This document shows positions 31,830 through 44,599 of a stretch of DNA of 64,000 bases, piece after piece. Made by a program: the position numbers and the translations under genes. The stretch is from Cladocopium goreaui (taxonomy: Eukaryota; Sar; Dinophyceae; Suessiales; Symbiodiniaceae), in contig CAMXCT020001688.1 in the NCBI GenBank assembly GCA_947184155.2, positions 67,039 through 131,038 on the forward strand, written 5' to 3'. Within the stretch, counting starts at the first letter, position 1; every line of letters begins with the position of its first letter. The notes below the pieces were generated by a model that worked only from the letters and a program-made list of their open reading frames with translations, searched no databases and was not told the DNA's origin.

Positions 31830-33055
31830 TCAATGGGACCATGGCTCGAAGATCAACAGCCAGTGTTTCTGACAATCATCATGGTGGTGTTTGCAGAACA
31901 TGAATGGGAATGCGCAGAAACTCTGATAATGCCACTCCACAAGTCTCCAGCCCACATCTGCACATGTTGACTGTATCATGTTCCTGTTGTTGCACAAACC
32001 CATCTTTTCCAGATGCCATTGTTGAGAACCAGCGGCACTGTGGAAATATAGAATCACTGGTTGGAGCGGATGCTAAAATCAATCTGTCATCTATGCTGAC
32101 CCCGTTCAGTCTGCCGTGTCAGTTATGCATCTGAAGAATATTCTATTTTGTCACATGTCACAAGTCCATGGTCCATGGTCATGAGTCATGAGTCAGAAGA
32201 TGTCACAAGTGTTCATCTGGAGAAAAAAAACTTAGAAGAACCTTCTTAGTCTTGGTTCACTGCACTGCCCAACACTGCCTCAGCACGCCAAAGAGCTGCG
32301 AAGTGCAACTAGCACTCCTGAAAGCATGCGGCAGTGCCATAGGCACTCATCTGAAGAGTCACAGTCTAAGAGTCAGTATTGTCAAACAATGTCGTCATCA
32401 TTTAACACTGAAATATTAATTGTTAATAGCCAACGAAGTCACAGAACCAACTATCAAACCAAAACAGCTACCAATGGATATTTGACATATGACTCACTGT
32501 CTCCTGTGTAAAATCTGCAGTTGCCAGGTGCCTGTCTATCACATCCCATGTTATCCATCAATGAAACAGTTCAGCATTGGTCATCTTCACCTGTTATTGG
32601 TGATCTTCACCTGCTCTCTCTTCCAAACCCCTCCCCCGACAACTCTCCTGAAAGCCAGCTGACAAGCTTTCTGTTTGGCCAGGACCTGCAATGTGTCTGC
32701 AACCATACAGCGCCCCAAAAGCACACTTTCCACGTGGACCCGAACCCTAATCAAGCCGGTAGCAAGGCCCAAACGTACCAAAAGGATTATTGTCCGAAGC
32801 GGACAAGTTGTTGAGTGTGTAGTCTGCACACTGTGGCCCAAGAGCCCAGGGCTGTCCAACGTCCAACTGTGCCGAAGTGTTTAGGTTTTAGTTTTGAAAT
32901 TGTTGCCTACTGATCCCAAGCCGTTCCCTCATTGTCCAAGACTGCCAAACCCTTTAGATCCATTTAGGGTTTAGACTGCCCACCCTTCCAACTGTGTTCA
33001 ATTGGTTGTCTGTCAAACTGGTTGCTATCTACGCTTTGAATCACCCTTCAAGCCG
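31830..33055. other. Gap without a supported gene
   Basis: Lies 5' of the methyltransferase gene and would contain its promoter, but no defined element is recognised. CATGGTCCATGGTCATGAG palindromic words lie near 32165. The short frames have no coding support. Confidence 0.4.
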
Positions 33056-33380
33056 TGGACAACTGACCTAAAGTTGTGGACTCATGGCCTTAAAGTTGTG
33101 GACAATTGGCCCTTTAAGTTGTGGACTCATGGCCTTAAAGTTGTGGACAATTGGCCCTAAAGTTGTGGACAATTGGCCTTGAAGTTGTGGACAATTGGCC
33201 CTAAAGTTGTGGACAATTGGCCCGAAAGTTGTGGACAAGTGGCCTTGAAGTTGTGGACAATTGGCCTTAAAGTTGTGGACAATTGGCCCTTTAAGTTGTG
33301 GACTCATGGCCTTAAAGTTGTGGACAATTGGCCCTAAAGTTGTGGACAAATGGCCTTGAAGTTGTGGACAATTGGTCTTA
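33056..33380. repeat. Minisatellite, AAAGTTGTGGACAATTGGCC unit
   Basis: About fifteen copies of a 20-21 bp unit with variants (GACTCATGGCC, GACAAGTGGCC). It is homogeneous and certainly tandem. It ends about 25 bp before a palindrome built on AAATAGATAG...CTATCTATTT (about 33400-33431). Confidence 0.92.
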
Positions 33381-33459
33381 AAAATGCTTCAAAATAAGAC
33401 AAATAGATAGATGACTGTTTAGAAACTATCTATTTAAAAAGGGAAAACTCATGTTACAA

Positions 33460-34160
33460 ACATCAGTGTCCGCAAGTTGTCCGCACTTTGTCCGCGTCAG
33501 TGTCCGCAAGTTGTCCGCGAGTTGTCCGCGCTTTGTCCGCGAGTTGTCCGCGTCAGTGTCCGCAAGTTGTCCGCGAGTTGTCCGCGCTTTGTCCGCGAAT
33601 TGTCCGCGTCAGTGTCCGCACGTTGTCCGCGAGTTGTCCGCGAGTTGTCCGCGCTTTGTCCGCGAGTTGTCCGCGTCAGTGTCCGCAAGTTGTCCGCGAG
33701 TTGTCCGCGCTTTGTCCGCGAGTTGTCCGCGTCAGTGTCCGCACGTTGTCCGCGAGTTGTCCGCGCTTTGTCCGCGAGTTGTCCGCGACAGTGTCCGCAA
33801 GTTGTCCGCGACAGTGTCCGCATATTTGTCCGCATCAGTGTCCGCAAGTTGTCCGCATCAGTGTCCGCATATTTGTCCGCATCAGTGTCCGCATCTTTGT
33901 CCGCATATATTTGTCCGCATCAGCGTCCGCATCTTTGTCCGCGTCAGTGTCCGCATGTTTGTCCGCACCAGTGTCCACATATTTGTCCGCATCAGTGTCC
34001 GCATCTTTGTCCCCATCAGTGTCCGCATCTTTGTCCGCATCAGTGTCAGCATCTTTGTCCGCATCACTGTCCGCATAAATGTCCGCATTATACTGTCCAC
34101 CAGTGTCCCCATGTTGTCCTGGCGTGTGTCCGCAGGTTGTCTGCAACTTGTGTCCGCGCA
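33460..34160. repeat. Minisatellite, TTGTCCGC unit
   Basis: Dozens of GTTGTCCGCGAG/TTTGTCCGCGTCAGTGTCCGCA units, CpG-rich on the left and grading into GTCCGCATCAGTGTCCGCAT on the right. All six frames are open through it because the unit lacks stops, and the Arg/Ser/Cys/Pro-rich frames are artefacts. It is separated from the preceding GTGGAC array by an 80-bp unique segment. Confidence 0.93.
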
Positions 34161-35450
34161 TGTCATGATGCGATTGTTCATTCCTGCCTCATTCATGCAG
34201 ACATGATTCATGACTATAATTCATGCATCTGCCAACATACTATACTGTCCACACACACACTGTGTCACAAATATGTTCCACACACCATGAAATGGAAAAA
34301 CAAACGTCTTAAGTTCTCAATAAATATTCACCCTTTCCTTGGTGGGAACAACATCAGCATCAGTACTCAGCATCACACCATAAAATTCATATAATTTATC
34401 ATATAATCAATAGAACCATATAATCATATGACGCAAGTTAATTTCATTTCGAACAATATCAGATCAAGCCATACGGGCTGGATGCCGTGTGCCACTACAT
34501 ACTAACAACGACAATGCAGCACTGCAACTTATGATGATGAAACAATTCATTACACTTCCAAAACCAAAAGCCTGAAAAGACTGTCGTGGCCACGCCTTGT
34601 GGTAGCAAAGGCCGGGCCAGTGAAGAATCTGCACACCTTGGAAGAAGTAAAAAAGGGAAACAAAGCGACACCAAGCAAACACAAACTCAATTGAATACTT
34701 CCTGTTTCACATGTGCCTGGGTGGTAACAGTAGTAAACAGTAAACAATATCAGTATTCAGTATACAGTATTCAGTATACAGTATCATCGTTTCGTTTGAG
34801 TGTCAGTGGTCAGTATCAGTGTCAGTGTCAGTATCACTCGTATCATTCAAGTATGACTGAGACTAAGATTAGGATTCCACTATTATTATTTGTCATTATT
34901 AGTTATTAGCACTATCTATTAGACTATTATACATCGCTTATCACTCACTATATCACTGCACAGATCACATCAAATCAAAGCAAATCAAATCATACCAGGA
35001 TGATGCAGGATAACACCAGGTACTAACAACAAAAATACACTGCAACTTCTGATGATGAAGCAACTTGTTCCACTTCAAAAACACATGTCACAAGTCTGAC
35101 AAGACTGTCATTGCCAAGCCTCATGGTCGCGAACGCCAATTGCCAACTACCATTTCCAAATACCTTAACTTAACAATCTGCAGAAGTGAGAAAAGTCAAA
35201 ATGCATCAACAAACACAATATTCAATTTCAATTTCTGGGTAATGTGACTGCACTGGCCCTTCTAGCAAAACAAGCAACAAAACTCTGGATGAACGCTTCG
35301 ACTATGCTGAATCATGCGTTCACCGTCTGCTTTGGATCACTGCGGCCAATGCACATTGGCATATTCATATCAGCATGTCTAACGATCACTCAAGCCTGGA
35401 CATCTTCAAGCCCTCGTCCATGATGACTCCTCTAAGAGCTTCTAACTGTT
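34161..35450. other. Gap without a supported gene
   Basis: Contains CAGTATTCAGTATACAGTAT simple sequence (34750-34850) and short frames only. Confidence 0.4.
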
Positions 35451-37960
35451 CTAGTCTGCTTTCTGTCGAATTCTCATTTTCCATTTGTCTCTCCTGAGAA
35501 CTGTCGCAGCATCCAAATGTTCTGTCGGAGTCAAGTCTAAACCAGCGTCCAGCCATGTGATCAAATCAGCAGCAATGGCATCAAAACTAGGGACCCCTCC
35601 CAACTCACGCGCACGCACAGAACCATCTGTTGGCTGGGAAATGGCGCAAGTGCATGACTTGTGCAGCTTGCAAGTTGCTTTGATACTGTTTGCGCCCAAA
35701 TGATGTAACCAGCCCACATCTGTGCGATTGGCTGTAAAAAAATGCCATCGCCCATCATCATGAATACGCAGGCCAGCTGCAGGCGCAGCAGGCGGCTGCA
35801 CCGGGCGTGCAGCTGCAGCTCCTCCCACAATGTCACCATTGTCGGCATCTGAAATGTCTTCGTCATCTGGCATCTCAATTTGCTCACCGGCGTCCACAAA
35901 GTCAGCATCCTGACATATCGTAGTTCCCTTCAACTCTACACTCTACCCTGGCTTGCCACAAAAGTCAGGCAGCTGCAACAAAACAAATCCAAACACAGGA
36001 TAGTGGCAAAATTGATTATCATATTCAGAGTCAAATTCTATGTCTATGTAAAATTTGGACCCTCCATCCTGGTTGACTGCTGCATCAAGATCTTCTGCGC
36101 CGAGAGCTTCGTCCAAAAGAGCTTGCAAAGGGTTTAAGAGCTCGTTCTCCAGTTCGACACTTCCCTGAGGGAATCAATCAGCTCAGAAAGGACCAGGTGA
36201 CATGTTACTGTTTTTTTAGCATAATCAGATTAAAAATATTGCACTGATTACTGATAGATACTGGTACTGATACTGATGATAAGATTAAAAATCAACCGAT
36301 AACATGTGATAATCCAATAAGGCCAAAATATCACAATATCAAATCATATCATCACAAAAATCACTCTTTGAAAACTTGACATCACTTGTTGAAACTTCAG
36401 AAGGTCATTTGGCAATGATTATCAACGATCAAGTTTTCAAATGTTTGCAGCAACCGTCAATAGTCAACAGTTTCAGATGGAAATCTTGAGACGCAGGCAC
36501 AAACAACTACTCTAAGATAAACATATGTCATATGTCATGTCATGTCAATTTTAAGATGCAAGTGGAACATGTCCAAAAGATTCAATGCATCTTCGAAACA
36601 ACCCCAGAACACAAACAAAAATCCATGCCAAAAAACATCGCCGTCTGGTGGATCTGGGGCTGACGGCTCTTCCGCACACAAATCTTCCAGCAAGTCATGC
36701 CACCAAGTTTCTGCTGTCTTAGTTTTTTTTTTGTTTTGCACAGGCGGCTTGGCAGCTGGAACTGCAACTGGAGGAGCCCCACAAACAATGGACAGCTGAT
36801 CTGAAGTAAGATCTGAAACCCGCTCACCAACCACATGATAAAGATCCAGCGACGACATCAAAGTCCACTGCAAGGGTCGGATGACAACTTTCACATAGTC
36901 TGTACCCCAGCCGTCCCTGCACACCAATGAAGCTACTTGGCCTTCGCTCAAAACGCACAACTCCCCGCAAGCAGCTTGAGCAATGGGTGATTTCTGTTTG
37001 GACAAGCTCTTCACATAGTCCAATCGCTTGTTTCGCAATGTGAAGGGAAACTGCAAACGCAATGATACACTGGCCTGAGCAGCAAATCAAAATAGACTAA
37101 ATTATTATTAGCATCACTACCAGCAATCCTTTTGCGATATTGGTCATGCATGGTGCCAAACTTGGGTGAACAAAGAACGCCACGCAATCAAAATATTGCA
37201 TTGGCCAGTTAACACTTAACACATCACAACACACCATCCGACCAGCCTGCTGCGCTGGGTTGAGCAACTGCACGAAATTGGCTCGTGCAGGGTGGTGCGC
37301 CTGGCGCCCTGACCCAGAACAAAGAGCCAAAAACAAAACTGTTTTCGGAGTAGCCAAAGTCTCGAAGCTTTCAACTGCAATCACGAGCTCTGCTTGGGAG
37401 ACGAGATTCATCTTTTTGTTCGGTGCAAAGTGGGACGCCACTGCCAGGAGCGCTTCTCGGATGCGACGATGAAAGTTTAATGACCTGTGGGTGTTGCAGC
37501 TCATGCACATGTCCACACAAGGTTTGGGAAACTTAAATCGGCCTGGGATTGTGCTGCCACTCGTCAGGTGTGAAGCCTTGCTTTTGAAATCCTTCGCATC
37601 AGACTCCAATGTGCAGCCGGCCTGGCAAAGGCGATCTTTCAACGCCGAAACACTGATAGGAAACTTGTTGTCCAGCAGAGTCCTTTGGTATTCAGGTATT
37701 GTTGCGCAAGCTTGCTCAAGCAACGGCTTCTCCAACGCATGACATCCCACCGCTGGAGGGAAAGGCACTGGCACCAGCTGCAACCCTGCTGCATCTTGCT
37801 GCAAAGTGGTTTGAATCTGGTCTTCAAAACCCAACACAAATCGATGATCCGCCTCCATGTCGCTGTCCACAGACACTGGCGCACCTTCATCATCAGCCTG
37901 CTGTTCGGCCTGCTGCTTTGACTGCCGAGCTTCCACTCTTGTCCGCTTCCTTTTCCTTGG
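35451..37960 (-). CDS. Multi-exon lineage-specific gene, transposon-associated type
   Basis: Exon a (37960-37121) follows TTCAG|CCAAGG and starts with a basic cluster PRKRKRTR, then a glutamine/acidic stretch and a globular part with MCMSCNTHRSLNFHRRI. Exon b begins at 37074 (CTCAG|GCCAGT), in phase, giving a 46-bp GT-AG intron. Its frame runs to a stop at 36535 but probably splices earlier. Exon c (36164-35947) and exon d (35909-35451) follow. Exon d contains WHFFTANRTDVGWLHHLG and CKLHKSCTCAI, with a cysteine/histidine cluster, and ends KMRIRQKAD-stop. I recognise the style from abundant dinoflagellate transposon-linked families but cannot name an activity. The joints b/c and c/d are not phase-checked. 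Confidence 0.5.
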
Positions 37961-37964
37961 CTGA

Positions 37965-39570
37965 AGCAGGGAGCAACAATGTTTCCAGTAATGTTAGTAA
38001 TATTGGTAGCTATTGTTGATGCAATGTTGTCAAATCAACGACCTTTTGTTATGTCATATTGATGTCTGAATGTTACTTCATGATAGGACATGAGGAGCAT
38101 CGGTCGGACCACATCAATCACATCAGCCATCATATCAGTATCAGCGTCAGTATCAGTCCAATGAGTCACATGATGAGAAAATTAAAAGGGTATACAGTAT
38201 ACAGTATACAGTATGCAGCATACAATATCTTAATCTTAGTGTTAATGTTCAAAAAACGATGCAGCATACAGCACTATACTATACTGCTCACACATATCCT
38301 ATGCAATGACGCCACTGGATGTCACATCGCATTAAATTATATGATTGGCATGATGCGGTCACATGCCGTTCAGTATTACTATGTTTAGGCTGCTTAGGTT
38401 CAACGACTGCACGTCGTAAGTACAGGCACAGCGCGCATCATTTTTTGTCAGGGTCATTGCCAACAGAGCCAGGGCCATAGTCCGGGCCACAGTCAAGGTC
38501 ACAGAGTGAGAGCCGAGTCTTAGTCTTGGTTACAGACGGTACGGACGAAAGATGCTAGACGATATTTTAATATACCATAGGCTACAGACTTTATATAGAC
38601 CATGGCTGAGACTGACACTGAGACTCTACTTATTTTTGGCTTATATGAATTTTGACTAAAGCGGGACTAGATGAGCACCGGCTACCGGACTATAATATAC
38701 CATTTTGGGACTCAAATGCGGCAGTAAGATCAAAAACAAATCAGACCGAACACAAGCAATTCTCTGCTTAGTCCTTGTAACTCATAGACTACATAGTCTA
38801 TACATAGTCTTACATAGTGCAATCATTGCATAAAACATCCAAAAAGGCAGTAAGATAGTAACAAATAATAATAAGTAATAATAATAAGTAATAATAATAA
38901 GTAATAATAATAAGTAATAATAATAATAAGTAATAATAATAAGTAATAATAAGTAATAATAATAAGTAATAGTAAGTGCAGTAATTAAAGTTTAACTAAG
39001 AAAGGTTACAGTATGTTAAGTTTTCATTTTTTAATTTTGAAAATTAATAAGTAAGACGCGAAAAACGTCAATATATCAATTAACGTTATCTAGTTGTTAA
39101 GTTTATTGACGGCATTGATTTAAATCGTTTTGTAAGTTTGGTAACTAATAACTACTAAACCATATCAAATCATATCATTCAGAAACAGGGAAAAACATAA
39201 TGATCATGTAAAAGTAATATAACTAAATTATAATGATAATTATTTTAATTTATAGTTAGTTAGTTTACAAGTTATAAATAGTAATAAATAATAAATATTA
39301 ATTAATATGATATATTTTATATGAATTTAAAAAAATATGATAGAATATGAAAAATATACGAATATTATAATAAACAAAAAATAAAAATAAATAAATAAAT
39401 AAATAAATAATAGTTAATAGTAATACATCATATATCATATAATTTAAAATAATATTGCAATTGCAATATATAATACAAGTACCAGAACTAGTACCACTAA
39501 CCGTATCACTCAGTATAAGTTCAGCATAAGTCATAAGAGTCATAAGAGTCAAGATTCTGAGTCATTTTGG
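37965..39570. other. Gap: simple sequence only
   Basis: GTATACAGTATACAGTATAC words occur near 38190, (AATAATAAGT)n at 38870-38970, and AT-rich DNA at 39200-39460 with (AAAT)n at 39385-39410. No gene. Confidence 0.7.
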
Positions 39571-39571
39571 G

Positions 39572-40722
39572 TCATGTGAGTCTTGTGATCACTTCAAGTC
39601 TTGTGATTACTTTCACTTTAAATTCAGCTATCCAAAGAACACGCAAAAAAAAGCCCAGCATCATGCACACAGAACCAGATAGAGCTTGTGAACGTTCACG
39701 CAGAGAATCCATGGCCGCTTGGTCCAGAGAAGCGAACTCTTCCTTGCACAAACGCCAGCATTCCTTGTTCCCGGGCCACCATTTGCGACCAGCCTCTTTC
39801 TCTTTTCGAAACCACTCATTTCGCCAAAGGTCCCACACACTTGGGCTCCTGAGTCTGAAAGATTTCTCTCGAGAGGCCTTGGCCACATCCTTCTTTGTTT
39901 TCTTCTTCCTGGACTTCTGGAAGTGAAAGCTCTGTGTCTCAACTGGTTGCACTTGCACTTGCAATGATTCACGACTGGCTTCAATGGGGTGGGCATCAAA
40001 CAGAGCACGTGTCTTCTGTTCCGTCTCCAATCTCTGTAGCGCCATCTGCTGGTGGCGTGACTCGGCTAAGATGGAGTCTGCAGCAAATAAATGCACTGGC
40101 ATTTGTGGGTGGGAATTCTGTTTGTGCGTTGCATGGCGACGCTCAACAGATGCAATAGTCAGTTTCACAGTGAGCGCTGACATGAGCAAAAGCCACCGCC
40201 AGGATCCCAGGTTTTGCAGAAACTCTTCCTTTGATGAGCACAATGCCCTGATCTGTCGTGCAATTCCAGGTGCAAGGCAGCAAATTGAAGTGTCCCAATA
40301 CTCGTCCACAATGCCAGCATGCTCTGCTGCAGAAAGCCTCAAATCCGCAAGGCCATACAAGCGCCACGGCCACTTGCAAACGGTGTTCCGATAGCGCCGA
40401 GCAAGCACCGTCGCCGCAGCAAGTATTTGGGACCGAGCTGCACTGGCCAGGTCTGGTTCTTCACGAATCCATTGCTCCACAGTAGCGCACCCAAACAATT
40501 GAAAAATCAACCGTAGTCTCGAACCGTTGCCCGCAAGCATGTGAGAGTAGTATTGCAAAATTGCCACATACTGGCTTCTGGATGGGGAAACTTCGTCGAG
40601 CAGCTTTGGCCATTCCAAGGTGTTCGCTGCACTGTGCGCATACTTGAGAAATGAAGAGTGCAAATGGCGAAGAGGCTCCAGAACCACTGCCAAGATCATT
40701 CGGTGAGCACGTTCTTTCATGC
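39572..40722 (-). CDS. 3' exon of a transposase-like gene
   Basis: Opens near CGCCCAAG|GCATGAAAG (40722) and runs about 380 codons to a stop at 39572. Features are MKERAHRMILAVVLEPLRH; EYWDTSICCLAPGIARQIRAL; and LTIASVERRHATHKQ, which resembles the S-x-ER segment near the C-terminus of hAT transposases. A lysine-rich stretch (FHFQKSRKKKTKKDVAK) could direct it to the nucleus. This is most likely the continuation of the exon at 41129-42664, but the phases do not match directly, so a small exon between them may be missing. hAT affinity is a low-confidence inference. Confidence 0.45.
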
Positions 40723-41128
40723 CTTGGGCGACACAAGGATGGTTCATTGATGGGTTTTTCAATCACAACTTAACTTGGTAAAGTTACATCACATTGATTC
40801 CATTGACCCGTGAACATTGGCTCCCCATTGTTAAATTATAAATGATTGTAAATGCAATGATAACAATTTTTTATTCATAAATCATAAACCAAAAGCCATC
40901 AATTGCCACAAGTCCAATAGACGGACATCAATTGCCACAAGTCCAACAAACAGAACATGAAAGTCCCTACGGACCTACGGAGGTTGCATGTGTGAGGCAT
41001 GGGTGTCGGTCATGAGTCATAGTCGGATTCCTAGTCAGAGTCACAGCCAGTCATCGTCACAGTCAATGTCGGTAGATGTCGGTAGTTATTGTTGAACAAA
41101 CAAAACCGGTAAGGAACCACACACATAC

Positions 41129-42664
41129 CAAGCAAAGAAGGACAAGACTTGACTTCAACGTCCAGTTGCATGCCAAAGTCCTGCGTGACCTTTGGAAACG
41201 TCTGCCAGCAAGCGCATGCCACTCGATTTCACCTTCTGGATCCAGCACACTGCCAGAATCTGCGGCTTTTTGATCAAATCGGAATGCCCATTGGGCGTGC
41301 TCAAGAAGCAAGGATAGGATTCCCTGGTGCTCGCAGGCCAGGAAAAAATCCATAGAGGGACCGACCTTGGTCCAATCAGACAACATTGGGATGATTGGGG
41401 CTTGTCGAAATAATACTTTCAGAAGGGCTTCAATAACTTTCTCCTTGGCCTCATCGGGAGTCCTGCAGCAATTCCTGTGCGTGCACATGTGGACGATCTT
41501 GTCCCTTTTCCAGTATGGACCATTCAGCACCCTGGTAAAACAGTGATGGATGTTGTGCGCTCTCTGCTGTCTGGCTGTGTAGCTGTCGTCGTATAAGGCC
41601 ATGTTCTTGTCGTGGTGAGGCAGATTGTCCACCAAGTAGCTGGACAGCTCATCCGCAAACTCCAAGTGGCCCAAAACATCAGTCCGACCAGAGTACGGAA
41701 TCCATTCAAATATGTCTGCTTTGTGGATCAGCACTTGAATGGAAGCTTGCAGGCGTACATAGTGGCACCCCATGCGCAAGAACAAAGCGCAACAATACAT
41801 GTTTGGCAGCACTTTCCCTTCAGATCCAGTCCCTGCTGAATTCACTAGGTGAACCACTGCCAGGTTACACTGGTGGTTTTGGCAAAGGACGGTGTCCATC
41901 AGAACCTGGTCACCAACCGGCTTCTCCATCTCCTTCATTACCTGAAAGCTGGTCAGCTTCTCGTTGGCAAGGTGGCCACCAGATTCGAAAGTGCACAATC
42001 GAAGATTGCAAGCTAACATCAAACGAAAAACCAGAGAAGTGATGGGAGACAGCAAGGGATGGCGAAAAATGCCGTTCCAAATGTTGTTGCAGGAGTTTGA
42101 AACCAATGGAACTGGCGGCATCACCATCTCGTGATAGATTTTCACGCCTTCCTTCCAGCCTATGCCAAACTGGCACCGTGTCACCAAAATTTGCCACGTT
42201 GATTGCGGCTGCAGCGGAGTGTTTTGGACCGGTTACAATGACAGCCGCTCTCCTGTTTCATCCCATGTGAAGGAGAGGCATCCAAAGTCAGGTTTGTGAC
42301 TCTCCGCAAACTCAAGCAAAGCATTGAGCTGCCTCAGTTGCACTTCAAGCACGGTGCCTGCTGTCACCTGGAGGGCCCGCACGACAGTTAACCGTGATAC
42401 TTCGTACCGGTCACTCAGCGCGTGCCGGTTTTTGCGCTTATCGAATGACAGCTGAAGAATATCTCTGAAGCAAAGACGATGCTTCCGTTTCTTCATGGCG
42501 CCCTTCCCCACCTCATTGAAAGCTGATGTCAAACTCTGCACCTTGCATTTGTACCTCTTGGTCAGCTTCGCAGTTCTGCCAGCTGCAGCGAGCAGAAGGT
42601 GTTGCTGCCGCGTTCGGCGGCAGGCGAGTCCTTGACCAAAAGCACCAGTGCCCCGGACTTTGCC
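41129..42664 (-). pseudogene. 5' exon of a transposase-like gene with one in-frame stop
   Basis: Opens after TGCAAG|GGCAAAG (42664) and ends CTTG|GTATGT (41129). The frame is continuous except for a single TAA at 42233-42235, directly after SFTWDETGERLSL. Reading across it gives 512 codons. Landmarks are WDET near the stop, a possible first acidic residue of a transposase core; CQNHQCNLAVVHLVN, like the CxxHxLxL element of hAT transposases; and SYLVDNLPHHDKNMALYDDSY. I recall WDET-type proteins as a large dinoflagellate family. Function as a transposase is inferred. The stop suggests an inactive copy unless it is a sequencing error. Confidence 0.45.
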
Positions 42665-42709
42665 CTTGCAGGGCAATGTCCAATGTCCCATGTCAATGTC
42701 AAACAAATC

Positions 42710-44305
42710 AAATCATACAAAAGAGAAACTGCAGAATGTAACTGCACACTAGTGACTAGTGACTACAGCGACAGACTATGACAGTGATTCAGCCAGCGAC
42801 TGTGACAATGACTCTGACTATGGCCCATGGCCCTGACATAGACTCAGACTGCGACTAGACTAAATGACTGCTATGCCTATGCTGCGATTCACGATGTCTC
42901 TGCCTTTCTGCGACTACCGAAAGAAACACCCAACAACACACATCACATCGACTTTCCACTTTCTGGTGAAGACAACATGTGGCCTTAGGTGCTTGTACAC
43001 AAAGCCAATACCAATGCTCTTACATTTTACATCAAGGGCCATATACCGTTTGCAGTGGTTTACACACGCAATCGTCGCACATTGTCAAGAGTTTGAAGTA
43101 TGGTTCGGTAGAGGCAAGTTTCACAAAGCAAATCTGGAAATGACAGTGGTCTGTGACCGGTTCACAAAACAATGGTCTGAAGACCTCACAATGGGAGAAC
43201 AGTACATCTCCCCCACGGAAAGAACAAGCAAGAGCGGGGCGGGTTGGGCGGGAGCGATTGCTCTTACCCTACAATAAACCAAGCCAACACTGCGCGGAAT
43301 ATATACATACATATATCATATATCATTGTATCATGCTTTGCACGGAAGTTGCAGTTGGTTGTTTTCACTTGGTTTCAAAATTACAAAGTTTTATCTAAAA
43401 CTCACACCCGCAACACGAACTGGTTTCACGAGAACAGTGCTTTATTTCACGAAAAACGGCGAAAACAAAGGGCGCGAATAAGCACCCTTATTCGCGCCCT
43501 TGAAAAGAGCAGAAACAAACACCTCTACCAGCAAACACAGCGTAGTACAAAGCACATTGTACATCAATTCACACAAAAGCCCTGGACGCCGTTTGAGCAT
43601 GCTGAGAGTTTCATAGTTTACAATTCACTAACCCCACATTTCTTTGGAGTATCGCGTCAGGGGATGCGTGGACAAGGACGCGTGCAGGACCGCGTGCACA
43701 AACAGGTAGGTAAGAAGCGCGAGGCACAACACAGAAGGCAGTATACACCACATACCCAGGAAGGGGAGAGACACTGACGTTGCACAGCTATAGGCTATAG
43801 AGATTGTGCTCTCAACTTCGTTGAACGCTATCATAATTTAAATAAACTAAGATATAAAATAGTAATATATACTATATATATAATGTATATATATATAATG
43901 TATATATATATAATGTATATATATATATATATATAATGTATATATATATATACTTATATATTTATATATATATATTATACATATATATTATATATATATT
44001 AATTTTATAATATATATATAATATATAAATATATTATACCAATATACATTTTTTATATAATGTATTATACAATTATTAAGGTCATATATCAATGTATTAA
44101 CATATTGTACAATACAATATAAAATTCATTATAGTCTATAATCTATAGCCTTTATAATTTCAATTACAATTATAAAATATATTATTTGATATTGCTATTA
44201 TTACTATATTATATATTTGAAAATGTATCATGCAAACTATGAACCGTTGTGATAGTGATTGTATGTATGGTTTATGACCCATGACTATGACCCATCGCAA
44301 TGTTT
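42710..44305. other. Gap with a 15-bp perfect hairpin and (TA)n tract
   Basis: No supported gene. A perfect hairpin lies at 43468-43501 (arm AAGGGCGCGAATAAG, loop CACC). 43850-44060 is (TATATAATG)n and (TA)n. Confidence 0.6.
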
Positions 44306-44309
44306 CAGA

Positions 44310-44580
44310 ACCCTCAGCCATAACATTGGGCACCGTGGCCTTGGATGAGCGCGGGTTGCTTTGAACGGAAGGGCTGGCGTGAACTTGAGGTTCATCTTCC
44401 AGGTCATCTCCACAAAGCGAATCCAGTAGGTCCAAAGGGCCTTCAGGACACTGGATGCCAACATCTGAGCAACCCAAGGCTGCAGAAGCTAGTCCATCAT
44501 TTGCCGGACCCTCAAGATCAGCCAGCAAGTCCATGCCACAAATTGGAGCTGAATCATTGCAGGCTGCACTTGTAATTTGT
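44310..44580 (-). CDS. Exon, unrecognised acidic segment
   Basis: After a candidate acceptor ATTACAAG|TGCAGCC the minus strand reads NDSAPICGMDLLADLEGPAND..., then LDLLDSLCGDDLEDEPQVH and VPNVMAEG before a probable donor near 44310. The LL/DL repeats in an acidic context resemble activation-type disordered regions, but no domain is recognised. It lies upstream of the transposase-like exon at 42664 and may be its 5' exon. Confidence 0.4.
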
Positions 44581-44599
44581 TTCTAAGGTACCTGTTGTG

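Noticed and set aside
33451..34394. Overlapping long open frames in all six frames, rich in Arg/Ser/Cys/Pro
   Set aside because: They run through the TTGTCCGC minisatellite, whose unit lacks stops. No frame is favoured and none has an independent start or splice context.
42864..43277. Plus-strand open frame of 137 codons
   Set aside because: No domain, no splice context and opposite to its neighbours; the composition is compatible with chance.
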